Shown: one piece after another, positions 48,201 through 60,200 of the stretch | How the letters are laid out: each line of letters starts with the position of its first letter | Numbering within the stretch: position 1 is the stretch's first letter | Assembly (NCBI RefSeq): GCF_910592395.1 | Contig: NC_088309.1 | Location: forward strand, 684,501 to 748,500 | Reading direction: 5' to 3' | DNA: 64,000 nucleotides | DNA from: Lineus longissimus | Taxonomy: Eukaryota; Nemertea; Pilidiophora; Heteronemertea; Lineidae | Position numbers and translations under genes: made by a program | Notes under the pieces: model-generated | What the model was told of the DNA's origin: nothing | Databases searched by the model: none | Seen by the model: only the letters and a program-made list of their open reading frames with translations

Positions 48201-51200
48201 CTGCATTTGTGTAATGCCTGTATCATGACCCACTACCAGTTGAGAATGTCTTTCAAATGTGAAGCGTGGACAATAGAGTGGTTTCTCGTGACGTCATCAC
48301 CTGTCATGCTGGATTGGGACAGACAAAATAAAGCAAGCACAAATGACCATGGAAGCATTTAATTAAGTCAGTCAAATCAGGTACAACAAATCATTGTTCT
48401 GCCCTCCAACATGGCTGACCGTGAAAACACTCTATCGTTTAGCTCTCAAACAGGCGTTAGTTTTGTGGTTGAATGAATGTGATGAAGTGACTCTATTCAT
48501 CGAGTTGTAATACCGTAGACTGTTTTACGCCTTCCTGCTCTATTGAAACCGAGTACGGGTTTTTTATGAGGTGTGAAGTGTGACGTAATGGTTTTAATCT
48601 GTCTCTGTGCATGTGAATGCTTTGAGCCGACGTGTTTCCAGTCAGAAACATACAGCCCTCATGGAAGGGAGTGTTCTGAGTTTTACCTCTGTTTGTAGTG
48701 CTTCGACTGAAACGTCGATGAAACTGCTAACAGTGTAGTAAAGCGTCGAATTAGAGAACTTCCTAGGTATCTTCTGTGTAATGTTTTAACCTGTATTTCG
48801 GTGTATGTATGTAAATACCAACTTGTTTCAAGTCTAAAATAAACAGTCCTTTAGAAAGAAGTGTTTTGTTTCTTTTCTGTTTTCTTGTTGAATTCAATAA
48901 AACTGGCAAAACAACATTCACCTGTGTTATTCGTTCTATTACAACACCCTGGTCTAACCAACCAAGATCTTGTCATGCTCGGCAATAGCATAGCATGATG
49001 TTCCACACGGGATTTTAAAACATTGCTTTTCGTTGACCTGGTAAGGAACTTCGGTATCCCATCAGTGGTTAAAAAACATAGTTGTAATGCTACTCAAACC
49101 AACACTAAAGTTTCCCAGCAATCCGCACAGATAACATTTCTGTAGATTTTCTGAAACTAACAAAAAACCTCAATGAAATTGATGTCTTGCTGATCTTGTA
49201 TGGCAGTTACAGTCAAACATCCCGGGTCGACCACTACAGGCCTAATATAAAGAGATAGGGTCACACGAAACTAATCTACACCAATCTGCTGGCCTTGAAG
49301 GGACATTGCTTCATATCGTTCTTTGTCCTCATACTATCATTATATACTATCATTTCACACTCCACGGATATACGGACCAATATGAATAAGTTTGAAGGTT
49401 GCATGAGAGGTATTCTAAGAAGTAGTTGTAATCAATTTCACTACCTTCATGCTTTACTTGGTGCGGATATCACGATTTTACTCAGAAAACGTTGAGATTT
49501 TACCCTGAATGCCTTTTTGAGTTGAACCAGACCTCGAGGAGGGTAGACTAACCTTGATAACTTAATGGAGATAGATCTCAATCAGAACAAACGAAATCGA
49601 AGCGATGCGGCGTAAGTGCAGGTGAAATCTTAAATACATTAGTTTCACGGCCAGAGTTGATCTTATCAACAGGAACGATGCGGAGTGGGCCACTGGGGTA
49701 CAACTTAGGGGAGATCAAGATCAGACTGTATTAGTATCACGGCTAGAATTGATCTGGCTATAGTTCAGGTTCTTGTTATGGCATACTACTGAAGTGAGAT
49801 AAACTAAAGCTTATCGCATCAAAAACATATTAGTTTAAGTGGTAGCAATGATGCAAATGTTCAGGTGATAGAAGCCATAGAGTCTCGATATGTAGACAGA
49901 CAAAATGCCAGAGGCCACATAAAACCATGCAGGCCAAGTCACAATCTTGAAGTAAAGGTCTTTGCAAAATCTGTAAGGGTTTTCAGCCAACGCAAATATG
50001 CACTTCCTCGAGGGTTTTTAGGGAAATGGAGGTTTTCACAAGCTCAAAAACCTAGTGAGTGTATATCTTTGCCTGTCAGCACAACTGGGCATCTGGTAAA
50101 ACTACCATCACACGGCCGAAGAATACACTATATCTCAAGAATCAAAATGCATCAAACCTACTACAAACCAATCTATACTGAAACATCGACGCCTGATGTC
50201 ACTTCGATGCAAGCCATGACTAGTGACAATATAGCATGTCGCATCAAGGGACCTCCCCTGTTGCTTCAATACGAGGGCAATATTGGTTCAAATGTGATGT
50301 TGGCAAGCATGATGTACATGTACATGTACAGCATGTGTTGAAGATACGGCTTGCTATAGATTGCTCCTCCGGATCGATAACTGCTGTCGACCAAGGCTGA
50401 ACGTCCTAGGCCGTAACCACTGAACAAACACAGGAGCTGCTGCTGAAAGATCATAGTTGATGCTAGCAACCGTTAAGATTGGCACGGCAAGAAAATCAAC
50501 ACTGTAATCGTTTATGCTTCGTACTCGATCGTGACCTGGACGTCGTCTTGTACATGTACATGTACATGTTGAAGGTAATTCGTCAGTGAGTCGTGTACTT
50601 TATCTTTTAACTGGATCAACGTTTGATAGGCCAGGACATCTAACCATGAATACTGCGAATATGGCTTTGGATATGTGGCCATTCTTTCGTATCATACGGC
50701 GATTCCTCACCTACCCAGCTGTTTGAAGTTCAACGATTCTAACACATTGAATCGTCTTTCCTCCATAAGTCATTTTGGAAAGAATCCAACTATCCATCAT
50801 TCTTTTGCACAGAAAAAAAGTTCTTCAGTGCAACGATGGCTTAAAATCGATTTGTTAAAAGTGGTGTCGCCTACATAATCAAAACCGTATACAGCGGAAA
50901 TTTTACGCATCGGCCATGTTGAGCGGCAATGTGTAATCTGTAAGCGTCCTGTATCGTGTTTTCTGCATGAGCTTAAATAGCAATTTAATTAGACTTTAAA
51001 CGAACTTTCTTCATTTGGAGGACATGGTCATCCAGAATCCCAAACCCTCTCTGGTCCGCTATGTCTGGCCAGGCCTTATCACCCATTCAGCTGCCAGACG
51101 GAGCAAAACCAAATGAGAGACCTCTAAAGACTGCATGAAGGATCAGAGGGGACTTCAATGCCAGGATCGGCCGGAACCACGTAGCTGGACCCTCCGTCAT

Positions 51201-54200
51201 CGGACGACACTACAAGAGACTAATACCCCTATGCGAGGAGCACGAGCTGAAAGCTACACAGATAATATAATATGACGAGGACCTTTTTTCAAATGTACTA
51301 GCTTCATTTCATTTGTGGTATAAATACCATATGTTAAAGTGAAAAGGTATATTTGATATATCGGTACCCAGTGTATTGTGAGATGGTTGATAGAATACAT
51401 GTGGCGTGTGTTCGTTGCTTGGCGTGCACAAACAAAAGAGTTCCACATGCAAAGCCTATAAATCATCAATAAAGCCCATTAATACACACTTAATTGAGTG
51501 ATGAGCATGGCAACCTCACCATACTTAAAACTCAAAGATATCTCTCACAAAAATCGAACGACGCGGCCACTGCAAGTTCGTGGACGGTGCAGGTCATTTG
51601 TGTTGACAGCGTCTGAACCAAGTTACCTTTTTCTGTGAGAACATCTCTTTGAAAAACACCTATAACGTGTCATACACTTTCAATGCTTCAGAGAAAGAAT
51701 TTACAACATCTTCAAATTAGAACACCAAGCACTCTATCATGAAAAACCTATTGTAGCTAGCAGAGAAAAGTTATCCTACAGACGAAGTGTCAAATGCTAA
51801 ATAAAGGAAAATACTTTCGAAAACAAAATCCTCCGCACACATACTAATTTCCTCTTGCCGAGAACAGCGCAAGCCATCTACTTTGCATAAGTCATTCAGT
51901 GTAACCTAAATGTGTAATGCATTCCATAGAGCCGTTGTCCTTACTTCTCTCCCTTCGCATTCGGGTACAGTACCCCAATTTTTGCTTAAGTGTTGTAGCC
52001 TGGTTAGTCATATTGAATCACATGCATTCAGAAGTATCGCAAAAGCTTTTGAAATTGAAAAAATGAAATCAATAGGAAAAAAATGCGTGCACGAAAATTA
52101 ACATGACCAATCTGATATATCGGTGAACTTCTTTCCAGGCGAGTGATGTAGTCGATTCGAACAAACGAATAAAATGATCATTGTATAGGCATGCGCTAAC
52201 AATCGATGATGTTGACAGGACGCTCATTAGACGATTCTGTTGTTTCATGATTTCTTCGCAAAGTTTCCCACGCTTTGTATTGAGGAGAGAAGCTTGACTT
52301 TTGGTTCAGCTCTAGAGGTGCTCAGTTGTTCTATATATCATCTTCACAACGTAATATTAGATAGCAACAGAGACAGTCACAGCATTTCAACGACGGAGAA
52401 AACTCGTAGAAGGGCGACAGTTTGTGATATACCTGAGTATTGAGTTTGGTCTGAGCGAAATTGCTAAAACTGTAGGATAAAACTGTGTTCAAGATACCGT
52501 AAATTTTGCGTCAGTTTCTGCAAAAGTGAACCAGATGTTGTCGCCAGTGGTAAGACGGAATGCACTCCGCTTAATTTACGGGAGTCAGTTGCAAATACTT
52601 TCTCGCAGCCACTTCCACGCATAGTCTCTTGTCAAACGCGCCCAACCATTACGTCATGAAAACGATGTATACAAAAAATTAAAGTATCTATGCAATCCCG
52701 ATATACAATATAATAGTTGCCTTTCGTTTTCCCTTACTAACGCCTCCTCCTAATGAACGCGATTCCGTGGGATTCCATGTCTAAAATACCGAGATATTTA
52801 CACGTTAGAAACATAAAGGTACCATCAATTCGACGGAAGTGTCATTCAACTTTAATAAAACATTCCACAGAGACTTCAGACTTATTTCTAAAGGATTCAG
52901 CAACAGTCTGAGAATGGACGAATGTTGTGTCGGCCATACATTGGATAGACCACATCTGGTATCAGTAGTGAAGTCACCTCATAAGTAAAAGTATGTAGTC
53001 ATGATATGGTCGTGGTTATGCACAGAGCGATAGTTTCTTTCAAACAGAGTCTTTCAAGACTCTGTTTCAACTCAGGACCAAATCCTGTATAATGATCTGA
53101 AGAAAGACAGGTCGGCATATCCGGATTTTGTAAACGTGCAATCGAGGTAAGATAGAAGGAATGCTTGATCCAGCCAGAGTCTTTCAATGATTCAGCGAGG
53201 TGTACTACCAGTCGTCAACACCACACCAGCAGTTTGACCTCAAAACGATCCACGATTTGATTGATACCATGGTTTAATTTATCATCTTGTTCGGCACAGT
53301 AGCTCATCCAATCAAATAATTCTTACTTGACTTTTTTGTCTTTATCAAAACACGATCAAGTTTAAACCAAAGTGTGAGACACCAGAACTTAACTACATAA
53401 AGAGTTCATGTAGCATTCAAGACCCTTCGTCTAAGCATCTAATTATCGTAACATGCACTGAACTAATAATAAAGCAAACACGTTATCAAATGAAATGAAT
53501 TTCAATGGAAAGGATAGAGTAGTTCGTTCTGGATTTCAAAACAAAAGGATGTATCCGGCCCCACTTTTCTTAGACGTGTCGACTGTTGCATTGACTCTGA
53601 AAGAAGGTAAGCAAAAAAACACGCCAAAGTACACGTGCAAAAACGAAGTACATGTACCATGATGTAAGACCAGCCCAGAAGCAGACAGTTTGCGATGTAA
53701 AGCATGACAAGTGAATGCACGTGTTTATAACAGAAATGAGTGTCTCAGAGTGTCTCGAACAAAAAGGTAAATGTTTTAGAATTTAGAATTACATGTACTA
53801 TTTACTTAAAGATACAACATTGTATCAGCGGTATATGGAAAACCTGCAATTGTCTTGAACATCAGCTTATCCGTTCACGAAACAGTGTTGAAATAGATGA
53901 AATGAGTCTCCTTAAGGATTTGCCGATCACATTGACCACGACTCTGCAAATCGTTCTAGTATTTCAAAAGCATGCGTCTAATCGTAGTAGCCACGTCGGT
54001 TGTGCAAACATTATCCTAACGTTTGCCCTATTGGTTGAATAGGTTATTATGTAGTAACTCAACTATGATACATCTATAATCTTCAGCCAAGAGATACTAA
54101 GGGAGAAGGATACTGTAACGATTTACACAAGGTTATAAGGACACGTCTCAATATTTATCGCTTTGGATCGTGTTCGCATTGACATTCGTTGCTTTGCGAA

Positions 54201-57200
54201 CGAAACAACTACCAGGGGCAACTCACTACTAGTCTAAAGTGTATGATATAAACATCGTAAAACATGCAGAAATGTCGAACTAATACATATAAAACCCTCA
54301 ACCAGTGCTTAAGAATGTAAAGTGTACATGTAGAATAGAAATGAAGGACCAATATAACGCAATATACGATAGAAAACAAAGCAAATGCTGAATTCAAAGG
54401 CTCCCTTTTACCGCATTACTGTCAAGGTACCATTCACTGATAATGACTGAACCTTTTCTCCAGCAAATGCAGGTGAAGCCAAACCTTTCTACAGCATTAA
54501 CCAACATTTTCGCAGCAAGTTCATTGTATACACATCCTCGTAACTAAAGGAAATAAAATACATCTGAACTTCTGTTTAACAATGACTGCCTAAAAGCTAG
54601 AGACACCGACAAAATTCTCTTACCACCGCCTGTCCGCAACACGAAGGAAAAATCGTTATACATCAATTACCGGGGGCATCTCCGAAGAGTGAAGTGGGAG
54701 AAGAAGTTTCAGAGGAGATCAACATGCTAGGGCGAATGGACAATCGCGGTACTCATTCCACCACGCCGATATCGCTATTTGATACCACACAAACTCGAGT
54801 ACTAAAGGATTAACTCGATCATATTTATGTTATCAATGTCAAATTTAGTATGAAAAAATAGTCAGCAGTTTCACAGTAAAAAAGTCCCCATCGATCGTTG
54901 TAAAAAAATCAAGCCCACTTTTTCATTACATGATCGTTAGCTTGACTGGAGAGAAAAGCACACTGCAAAATACATTCAACCATACAGAGTAAAAATGTAG
55001 AAAAGAAATGAAATTTGAAGTTTAGAAGATTTTGAAATGTAATGGAATCAAAGTCCTTACCTGAAGGTACAGTATATAGAATTATCCTTAACTGTTGAAC
55101 CAACTGTTGTACCAAGTATGCCTTAGTAAAAATAAAACCCTAGATTTGTAACAGTACTTATTTTTCTGACACAATTGTTACTCTGAACCGGCCTACGCGA
55201 CCACTGACCTCAGCAGATGAAAAATATTGGGCATACTTCAAGGAGACAGCAACCCCGACCTTACTCTATGGGCAGGGCTCTCGTGTTCATATAGTCAATT
55301 CTGGCCTCCAGGCAACATAACCACCACTCGCTCCTTGGAGTTTTCGGCATAATGAAAATGATAAAGCGCAATGAGTAATGAGTACACTAGATACATGTAG
55401 TAATTTGATTTGCTCAGCCTACCCATTACAGTACACTACAATGCATCTCTCAAGGGGCGAAACTGTGCAGCACGGGCACTGGTGGGATTAGAACGGGATT
55501 AGTTTCTAAGCGATGTATCCGTTATCATCAATCACACTAAACTAATTTCAGTTCTAGCCAATCACGAGTAGTCTAATGGGGACGAAGATGATTGGACGCA
55601 ACTGTTTTGTACCCTAGTCTAAAGTCCTGCTGTTCTGATAAATTCTATACAGTTCAATTGTACTCTACAGATACGTAATATTACTCTTTCTACCATGTTA
55701 CAGTGCATCCAAAACTGATACCATTAGCGCAAAACAAATAAATTGGAGGTTGTCGAAGCACGTACGTGACACTCTTTAATAATCTTTTATAAGTGGTACG
55801 AGTAATCGGGGACATTTTCCAAAATATCGTCCATGATATACCTTTACCACAGACACAATCAGATTGGGAGTAGATTACCGGTGACAACAGACCCTCTCGA
55901 TCTTTAATAACAATAGACCAACTTAATCTTTATTAACAATAGGCCCGTTCGGTCTTTAGTAACAATAGGCCCGCTCGATCTTTAGTAACAATAGGCCCGC
56001 TCGATCTTTAGTAACAATAGGCCCGTTCGGTCTTTAGTAACAATAGGCCCGCTCGATCTTTTGTGACTTGTGAAATCGAGGGGTGTAAGGAGTGCATTTC
56101 TCCCGCACAAAATCCGTTCGAGAAAAGATCGGGGGCCTATTGTCACCAGACATCTAGTCCCTACTCTTGTACAGTCAATCGACTGGGTGCCGCGTTTACA
56201 TAATTCGTACATAGGGTACTTCTTAAGGGTTGCAAAAACTGCCTGTCAACCGCTTCCGAAGAAAACTGAATCGAACTTTAGTGCGGAGATAACAGTGCAG
56301 CTACACTGGTCGCCTCGTAACTTAAGATAAGCATATATACACCTGGTTAGTTTTGGGACCGCCTAGCCACTACGGTTAGCATGCCACGATGGCAGGAGGA
56401 GTTAGTTATAAGAGGGTCGAAGGAATGTTGTGCTGCGCAGGAGAGGAACAGGTGGGGTCATTCACCACGGGACAATAGCTGCGCGCATACGTTCACTCTC
56501 TTGATACAAAACCATATTTTATTCAGGGCAACGGCATAGGTGTTGCTGTTCAAGGTATTGATGCACTTGGCTCGTGATGGAGCCCACGCCCCCGACTGCT
56601 TGTGTGAAGTCTTCTTCGATACCTACTGGTACTACAGCAAGATGACACAGCTGCCTTTGCTTTACACGAAATGACTATGGCATGACTTGTTGAATCATAA
56701 AAGTGGCTAATGCACTCATCCCATGTTTCAGTAGATTTGCCGAAATACAGTAATCATCAGATCACCCTGACTGAGCTTTAAGGATCAACACATTTGTCAT
56801 GTACGAGTGTGCACAATGCAATCGGAGGCCGGCCGCACATCGATGAAGAGTCTCCTCGGACACAGCATACTCACCTCTTCCCACTGACTAACATATCTGA
56901 CCAGCCTGGACAGTCTCAGGAGTCGGAGTAAACTAAGCAGCTTGGCCAACCTAAGAATACGGAGTGCTCGACCTGAAGTGTGAGAGAAAAGACAGTACGA
57001 ATTACACATCGAGTGAACTCGGGCGGGTTAAGGAGCAGAGGAGGTTTATGTCTTTGGTGACTAGCTTTGGCTGAGTCTAATATGCCACCGTAGCATTGCT
57101 GTTCTCGTCTGGTCAGTGTCGACTTCTGTGTAAATCAATGGCACACATAAACAAGAAATAATGATTGATCAAGTCAAATATCGTGTCTTTAATGAGATGA

Positions 57201-60200
57201 ATACCGCAGGCAGGAACAGTCACAGTTGAAGGTCTTTGATATGGATTTCTTTCTGAAAGAAGAACGAAAATCATCAACCACTGACAAAGACACTGCTTAA
57301 ACAAGACTTCACACTACCAAGAGAAAGGTTTGAACACATTATTCTGAGATATGTTAGGAATTCGACAGTTTGGACACCGATCCGCTATACATGAAATGAA
57401 TTGCGAGAGGTGGCATCCAACTGGTTGAAATTCAATTTAAGAAAACGCGTTCACGTATTTTAAGATGAGTCTGTCTGTTTCAACTCAAATCAAAGGTTGT
57501 TTCTTTTGTGGGTAGTAGGCATTACGCGTCGAGATTCATTAAAACAATAAGTGAAAGCACTCAAGGAACGCCAACTGTGCAACTGCTGGCAATGAAATCT
57601 GGCTTCAGCCATTCTGCCTATTCGATCAGACAATGAGCTTGCAGCCTAACAAGGTTGGAGGGTATTATCATTATTTACTGTCTCACCCAGCTGCTGTAAT
57701 AAACAATAGGTTTCTTTTCCCTCTTACCCCGCAGTTAAAAGAATTTAGGATTAGCCCAATACACGGCCTATTGTCTTTAAACAAAGCCCGCTCACACCTA
57801 TTGGCCAAAGCTCCCATTGTGATGTCTCATCCGAGGGTAGTCAGGGCAAATCTTGATTACATCCACTCCCACGAAACACCTTTCCTGCAGGTCGGTAGAT
57901 TTGAACTGGCAAGTTCTGGTTCACTAGTCGATGTGTTGACGGTTCTCGTAACAAAAACATAACGAGCTGGCTGTCACTTCTCCATTAACAGTCAATCAAC
58001 GCCGCCAATATGATATTGCCTTATTGAGGACTGATGTGACATCCGGGTTCTTGTAGCTCGAGGCAAGTCATCAGAGTCGTTGTTGGATGCAGGCAGCCAG
58101 CCAACATACCAATGTGTAGGGGCTGTTATTAGTACCCTTCCATTTCACGCGCCAAGTATGTAGTGGCTGATGATAATGTGAAATATGGTTCATATTGGCC
58201 ATGGTAAGCTGTATGTTGACGGTAATAACATGATGTATAATACAGTACTGTGCTGTCTCATGTTGACATTAGACACCAATCTTGAGGGACCATCTTCAAC
58301 GAAAGTAGAATATCACCAACACGTTGTCATCTAACGGAACAGTCCTTCCTAAAGTGCATGGATATTCCCAAGAGAGTTAATCATCCTACTCGAACAAAGC
58401 ATGAACGAGAAACTAATCTCAGTCTTTAGGCTAATGAAGCTGAGCCAATATTTGATCGCTGATGTAGTCCGCCGTCTGGACTAGGACATCCAGAATACGC
58501 ATCAGCAATGCCGGGACTGTATGTTGCTATACATAAATACAACCTTCAAGTCTTAAACAATTTTTCAATGTTGACAGAGAAGAACATGCTTATTTCTGTT
58601 ATCATGGCATAATCTTCTTTCTTGTGATAATCCCAGGGGTAAACCCACTCCTTAGCTGCCAAAACGTTCGGCATGGTCAAGTATGGCTTCCTAGGATCGA
58701 CGTCGCTCACGACAGATCTACCAAGATCATGTTATAAGACCGATGGCATTGTGCAAGTGACCCGAGCCCAGGTGTATGACAAGTGAAAGACGACCACCCG
58801 GCTGTTGAACGGGTGTCGGACTGGTCAAGCTGGACTGATACATGTAATCCCCATATGCCATCCCCGAATGCCATCCCTATATTATTGGGTTCTGTTGTGA
58901 ATAAGAAAGCCCAAAAGGTCAGCAAGGCAACATATCAAACCAAATACCACAAGATTGGTAACATTCTAATTGGGCTCAGTTTTACTTCAACTATGGAATC
59001 AACGAAAATAATGGTAAACCAAAGCGTCCCCTGCATGATCATCGAAGTCATGTTCACTGGTCACGGACAGTCAGAGTCTTAGATAGCCTGTGCCACAACA
59101 ATGTACCCAGCTGCCAGTCGGATGAATGAGAAAGGAGAGTTGTCCGACACTACCGGTATATCATAGCGTCAGATTCGGATACCTCCCCTTTTTCATGTAT
59201 TTGATACCACGTGCATGTCTATACGTCCTATACCATTACATACGATGTAGCAACCAATAACAAATCCACCAGTGAAGAAATCGTCTGGGAATAAATGAAT
59301 AATCACGGCTACTGGCTGAGGCATCTTCGAGGAAAGGACACATTTGAAACCAATTACGACTAGCAATCTTCATGACTACGATGATGGTAAATATCTTACC
59401 GCCATCCATTTTACCAATGTATAGCGTTGCTCAGCAATGCGCATGTCAGTACAAAAGCCATCTAGTTGTGTGACATAGATTGATAGAAAGAGACGGGAAT
59501 AAAAGGCGAAAAAACTCACCTATTTTGTCTGTGTTTGCCAGAAGTGTTTCAGCGTGTTGGTTTGTGATTGCTTTAGCATACTAAATAGGGTGTAATCCTG
59601 AGTATTTTGTACACGGCACATCACCAGTTTGCCGAGAGAAGCCCAGCCATATGCTTGTCTGTCCCTGTATCTCCTACATCCAACATCTCTTGTTTAATTC
59701 ATGAACACCAACTTGCCCGATCGATAATCGTAATGATTAATGGCGTGGGCTGACGACGGCGCGCGACGGCTGGCCTACGAAATTGATATTTCCAAATTAA
59801 AGAAACTCAACCATTATAGAGATATTCATACGCTGGTATTGTTCAAGATGACGGGTATCACTTTCGATCACAGTTCTCGAAATTGCTTGCGCTCCCGGCC
59901 AACCTCTCTCTCTGAAACGAATGCAACGTATCGCACTGCCGCGTTCGATTTTTGCAAGAACTATATTCAAATTACTCCAACCAGTTGCCTTATTACGCAC
60001 GGCATTGATCGATCGGGACCTGTCCTGGAAAGCCCAGTTAAATACGCTAGTTCTGGCAAGACCAGTCAAATGCACCAAAAGTGAAAAATGGAGATTTGTC
60101 ATTTTTGAAATAAGCATTTTATAGCTTCTTCTCCGAGCACGCTTAGCCTTTCGGTTTACAAATGTATCTGCAATAGACATGATCGATGTAGCCTCTTCTC

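Larger units (their letters stand above)
47130..56874. other. HCN intron (9.7 kb) between the S4 and S5 exons
   Basis: Contains a LINE fragment (51148-51266), a perfect palindrome (53042-53067), TACATGTA runs and an inverted-repeat element (55880-56147). The plus-strand stretch 48460-48860 ends in AATAAA and looks like a 3' UTR or retro-element tail, but no ORF goes with it. No further HCN exon is needed. Confidence 0.5.

Noticed and set aside
48460-48860. Plus-strand 3' UTR-like segment ending in AATAAA
   Set aside because: No coding sequence upstream belongs to it; listed only as part of the HCN intron description.
49865-50341. 158-aa plus-strand ORF
   Set aside because: Inside the HCN intron, no recognisable domain, no signal or splice context, ends in TACATGTA simple repeat.
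59797-60180. 127-aa minus-strand ORF
   Set aside because: No motif, overlaps the degenerate tandem repeat, and sits in an HCN intron; chance ORF is the simplest reading.
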